From Flammeovirgaceae bacterium (GTDB lineage: Bacteria; Bacteroidota; Bacteroidia; Cytophagales; Cyclobacteriaceae), in assembly GCA_021298015.1 (NCBI GenBank), contig JAJTGY010000016.1:1-64000 (forward strand): DNA of 64,000 nt, in the 5' to 3' direction. Of this stretch, positions 61,438-64,000 are shown piece by piece (within the stretch, counting starts at the first letter, position 1; each line of letters opens with the position of its first letter). Below the pieces are notes generated by a model that was given only the letters and a program-made list of their open reading frames with translations, did not search any database and was not told the DNA's origin. The translations under genes were made by a program, and so were the position numbers.

Positions 61438-62630
61438 GTGAGTGGAGGGAACATAAGCTTGGCGATTTTATTGAGGTAAAGCATGGATTTGCCTTTAGCG
61501 GAACGGGTATAACAGACCAGCCAACAAGAAATATTCTAGTAACTCCAGGTAACTTCAATATTGGTGGCGGATTTAAAAATTCCAAGTTTAAATACTTTAA
61601 CTACGAATTCCCAAACGAGTATATTCTAAAAACTGGTGACATCGTTGTTACCATGACGGATCTAAGTCAGGAAACTGATACGTTAGGGTACGCAGCCAAA
61701 ATTCCAATGTACGATGGTATCAATTTTCTTCACAACCAACGAATTGGCTTAGTTCAATTTAAGGGAAGCGAGGCTAACGAAGATTTTATTTATTGGTTAA
61801 TGCGTACCAAGGAGTATCAGAGTTTTATTGTGGGCTCGGCAAGCGGAACGTCAATCATGCACACATCTCCTTCAAGAATTAAAGAATATCAATTCTTACT
61901 TCCATCAAGAAGTGAACAAACCGCCATTGCCGAAGTCCTCAGCAGCCTGGATGATAAAATAGATCTACTCCACCGCCAAAACAAAACCCTGGAGCAACTA
62001 GCCGAAACGCTTTTTAGGCAGTGGTTTGTGGAAGATGAATGGAACGGCACACTAACTGAGTATATCAAAGTGCAGGGCGGGTTTGCATTCAAGAGCAAGG
62101 ACTTTAAAGAGGCTGGATTCGCGGGCATAGTCAAAATCAAAAATATATCGATGGGTTCAATTGATATTACAAACACGGATTTCGTTGATCAAGGAGTTGT
62201 TAAAAATGTTGATAAAAGATTTAAAATTAATAGTGGGGATTTTCTTATCGCGATGACTGGTGCTGAGATAGGAAAGATTGGAATCGTTGAGAAAACCGAA
62301 AAAGAAATTTGGGTTAATCAACGCGTAGGAAAGCTTGAAGCCAAAGTGCCCTACGGTGATTTGATTGGTTACTTGGCACTGAAATCAAGAGAAGGTCAAG
62401 AACATATTATAAATGCATGTGCTGGAAGTGCACAGGAAAATATTAGCTCAAGTGGAATTGAAGAAATGGCATTTCCTGGCTATGATAAGGAGAAAGTAAA
62501 ATCGTTGGGCGAAGAAATTCGTCCCTTATTTGATAAGATAATTTTTAACCAAAGCCAAATCCGCACGCTCACCCAACTACGGGATACTTTGCTGCCCAAG
62601 TTGATGAGCGGGGAGGTGCGGGTAAGGTAA
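61434..62630 (+). CDS. hsdS: Type I restriction-modification specificity subunit HsdS
   Basis: 398 residues. Two target-recognition domains: first about 1-150 (WREHKLGDFIEVKHGFAFS), second about 205-345 (IKVQGGFAFKSKDFKEAGFA), each followed by the conserved helix (QTAIAEVLSSLDDKIDLLHR and RPLFDKIIFNQSQIRTLTQL). It chooses the DNA sequence for methylation and cutting. Size and half-to-half symmetry are normal. It overlaps the Abi-like gene by 4 bases. Confidence 0.93.
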   Translation: MSEWREHKLGDFIEVKHGFAFSGTGITDQPTRNILVTPGNFNIGGGFKNSKFKYFNYEFPNEYILKTGDIVVTMTDLSQETDTLGYAAKIPMYDGINFLHNQRIGLVQFKGSEANEDFIYWLMRTKEYQSFIVGSASGTSIMHTSPSRIKEYQFLLPSRSEQTAIAEVLSSLDDKIDLLHRQNKTLEQLAETLFRQWFVEDEWNGTLTEYIKVQGGFAFKSKDFKEAGFAGIVKIKNISMGSIDITNTDFVDQGVVKNVDKRFKINSGDFLIAMTGAEIGKIGIVEKTEKEIWVNQRVGKLEAKVPYGDLIGYLALKSREGQEHIINACAGSAQENISSSGIEEMAFPGYDKEKVKSLGEEIRPLFDKIIFNQSQIRTLTQLRDTLLPKLMSGEVRVR

Positions 62631-62650
62631 TAACTTTGTAAATTTGTGGA

Positions 62651-63895
62651 ATGAAAAAAGCAATTCAAGTTGAACCATCTAAGGCTGTGCCGCGAATAGA
62701 GTACTTGAGAGTGGTGAATTATCGAGCACTTCAAAATTTAGAGTTGAAAGAAATAAAGCCCCTCACCGTTTTTCTTGGACCGAACGGAAGTGGCAAATCA
62801 ACAGTTTTTGATGTATTTGCTTTTTTAAGTGAGTGCTTTTCAGTTGGCCTAAGAAAGGCTTGGGATAAGAGAGGAAGATTCAAAGAATTAAGAACGAAAG
62901 GTTGTGATGGCCCAATCAGTTTTCTTATAAAATATCGCGAGACACCTAAAAGCCCCCTAATAACTTATGAATTGAAAATTGGTGAGAACCAGAAGGGACC
63001 TTTTGTTGAGAGTGAGAGACTTTTGTGGAGACGTGGTGAAAAAGGTAAACCGTTTGCTTTTTTAGAGTTTGAGAAAGGGATAGGTAAGGTAATATCTGGA
63101 GAGACTCCGGATATCTCTGATAGCAAGATTGAAGAGTCACTGGACAGCCCGGAAATGCTTGCTGTGAACACACTTGGACAATTATCGAAAAACCCTCGTG
63201 TTATTGCGTTACGAAGGTTTATTACAGGATGGTATTTATCTTACCTCACAGCGGATCAGACGCGGGGTATTCCTGAGGCAGGTCCACAAGAGAGGCTATC
63301 GGCTACTGGAGATAATCTGCCAAATGTGGTGCAGTACTTAAGAGAACAACATAGCCCTGTACTTGAAAAAGTGCTTTCGACACTCTCAAAACGGGTTCCC
63401 AGACTTGAGAAAGTTGAGGCCGACATAATGCAGGATGGAAGATTACTATTGCAAATCAAGGATGCACCATTTGACAAGCCAATCCTGTCGAAATTTGCAT
63501 CCGATGGTACATTGAAGTTGCTTGCATATTTAATGGTGCTAAATGACCCCAATCCGCCTCAGTTAATAGGAATTGAAGAACCGGAAAATCAGCTACACCC
63601 AAGATTGCTGCCAGACTTATGTGAGGAGTGTAGAGCCGCGGCAGAGTTTTCACAGCTAATGGTCACAACACATAGTCCTTATTTTGTAAATGGCCTGCGC
63701 GCAGATGAATTATATGTATTGTTTCGGGACGATAAAGGTTATACGCAGGCTAAGTTGGCTTCAGACATGCAGGGGATTAATGAATTTATTGAAGAAGGTG
63801 CATTACTCGGTAATCTTTGGGCCGAAGGACATTTTGAGGTTGGTGATCCTTTGGTAAATGCTGGTAGTTATAAGTTTAAACCAAAAAAAGGTTAA
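62651..63895 (+). CDS. AAA/ABC-type ATPase (AAA_21) of a two-gene module with DUF4276
   Basis: 414 residues. Walker A GPNGSGKS at 43-50, signature-like [12 protein letters not shown], Walker [14 protein letters not shown] and switch histidine in [12 protein letters not shown]. Sequence differs well from the 42.8 kb ATPase, but the layout is the same. Paired with the DUF4276 gene that follows directly. Such pairs are found in AbiL- and related anti-phage loci; here it sits after hsdS, where hsdR might otherwise be expected. Confidence 0.88.
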   Translation: MKKAIQVEPSKAVPRIEYLRVVNYRALQNLELKEIKPLTVFLGPNGSGKSTVFDVFAFLSECFSVGLRKAWDKRGRFKELRTKGCDGPISFLIKYRETPKSPLITYELKIGENQKGPFVESERLLWRRGEKGKPFAFLEFEKGIGKVISGETPDISDSKIEESLDSPEMLAVNTLGQLSKNPRVIALRRFITGWYLSYLTADQTRGIPEAGPQERLSATGDNLPNVVQYLREQHSPVLEKVLSTLSKRVPRLEKVEADIMQDGRLLLQIKDAPFDKPILSKFASDGTLKLLAYLMVLNDPNPPQLIGIEEPENQLHPRLLPDLCEECRAAAEFSQLMVTTHSPYFVNGLRADELYVLFRDDKGYTQAKLASDMQGINEFIEEGALLGNLWAEGHFEVGDPLVNAGSYKFKPKKG

Positions 63896-64000
63896 ATGCA
63901 CTTTGAATTCCTGCTAGAAGAAGAGTCTGCCGAAAGAGTTTTGGATAATTTATTGCCAAAAATAATAATGGGCGAGCACACGTATAGATGCATAAGGTTT
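63896..64000 (+). CDS. DUF4276-family protein, N-terminal 35 residues
   Basis: Starts directly after the ATPase stop: MHFEFLLEEESAERVLDNLL followed by PKIIMGEHTYR. That is the N-terminus typical of DUF4276, a Toprim-like family partnered with AAA_21 ATPases. It runs off the window edge, so completeness and active-site residues cannot be judged. Confidence 0.8.
   Translation, partial: MHFEFLLEEESAERVLDNLLPKIIMGEHTYRCIRF

Noticed and set aside
1-64000. tRNA, rRNA or CRISPR arrays
   Set aside because: No T-loop/anticodon pattern, rRNA core sequence or regularly spaced repeat was noticed by eye on either strand.

Overview
The window looks like chromosomal DNA of a Bacteroidota bacterium, probably of the Cytophagales. 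It carries a SusC/SusD outer-membrane glycan uptake pair, many lipoprotein signal peptides, a 7TMR-DISM sensor, weak Shine-Dalgarno sites, a TAnnTTTG-type promoter element and a lysine-rich DksA-like protein with a decayed zinc finger. No tRNA, rRNA or CRISPR array was seen. About 45 genes are supported.

Layout. Bases 1-98 are the end of an IS3-family insertion sequence that has cut an unknown gene. Bases 511-13388 are a minus-strand polysaccharide utilisation locus (PUL): SusC, SusD, a LamG surface lipoprotein, two tandem GH144 enzymes (family of beta-1,2-glucanases), a GH3 beta-glucosidase and a GH30 glucanase. An intrinsic terminator separates the binding/transport genes from the enzyme genes. 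Just upstream lies an unusual membrane regulator: a 7TM sensor joined to an IS1595-transposase-type zinc ribbon and helix-turn-helix. Bases 15592-33845 are mostly housekeeping and stress genes: pseudouridine synthase, scpB, DksA-like protein, purine nucleoside phosphorylase, GCS2-CBS protein, HPF, DinB, Crp/Fnr, GMC oxidase, acyl-CoA dehydrogenase, aminoacyl-tRNA-protein transferase, GH13 amylase and TerB-like protein. A decayed lipoprotein gene sits among them. Bases 34305-40482 are a tetR-tolC-hlyD-RND efflux operon whose promoter carries a perfect 10-1-10 palindrome.

From 40.6 kb the plus strand dominates: a GMC dehydrogenase, MaoC, then an AT-rich two-gene ATPase/Toprim-like module wedged between maoC and ridA, a Ca2+/Na+ antiporter, and on the minus strand a GNAT and a trans-sulfuration enzyme. 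Bases 48032-58880 are an 11-gene, tightly packed, same-strand cluster of largely unrecognised envelope proteins. It includes an M15 peptidase, a subtilase with an SH3-like domain and no signal peptide, an outer-membrane protein with an HxSNG lipase-type motif, a DUF2971 protein, a GHSLG hydrolase and several membrane proteins. It is the best candidate here for an undescribed multi-gene system.

Bases 59022-64000 are a defence locus: type I restriction-modification hsdM (carrying two in-frame palindromic repeat insertions), a HEPN Abi-like RNase gene, hsdS, an AAA ATPase and the start of a DUF4276 gene. hsdR is not in the window and may lie beyond its right edge.
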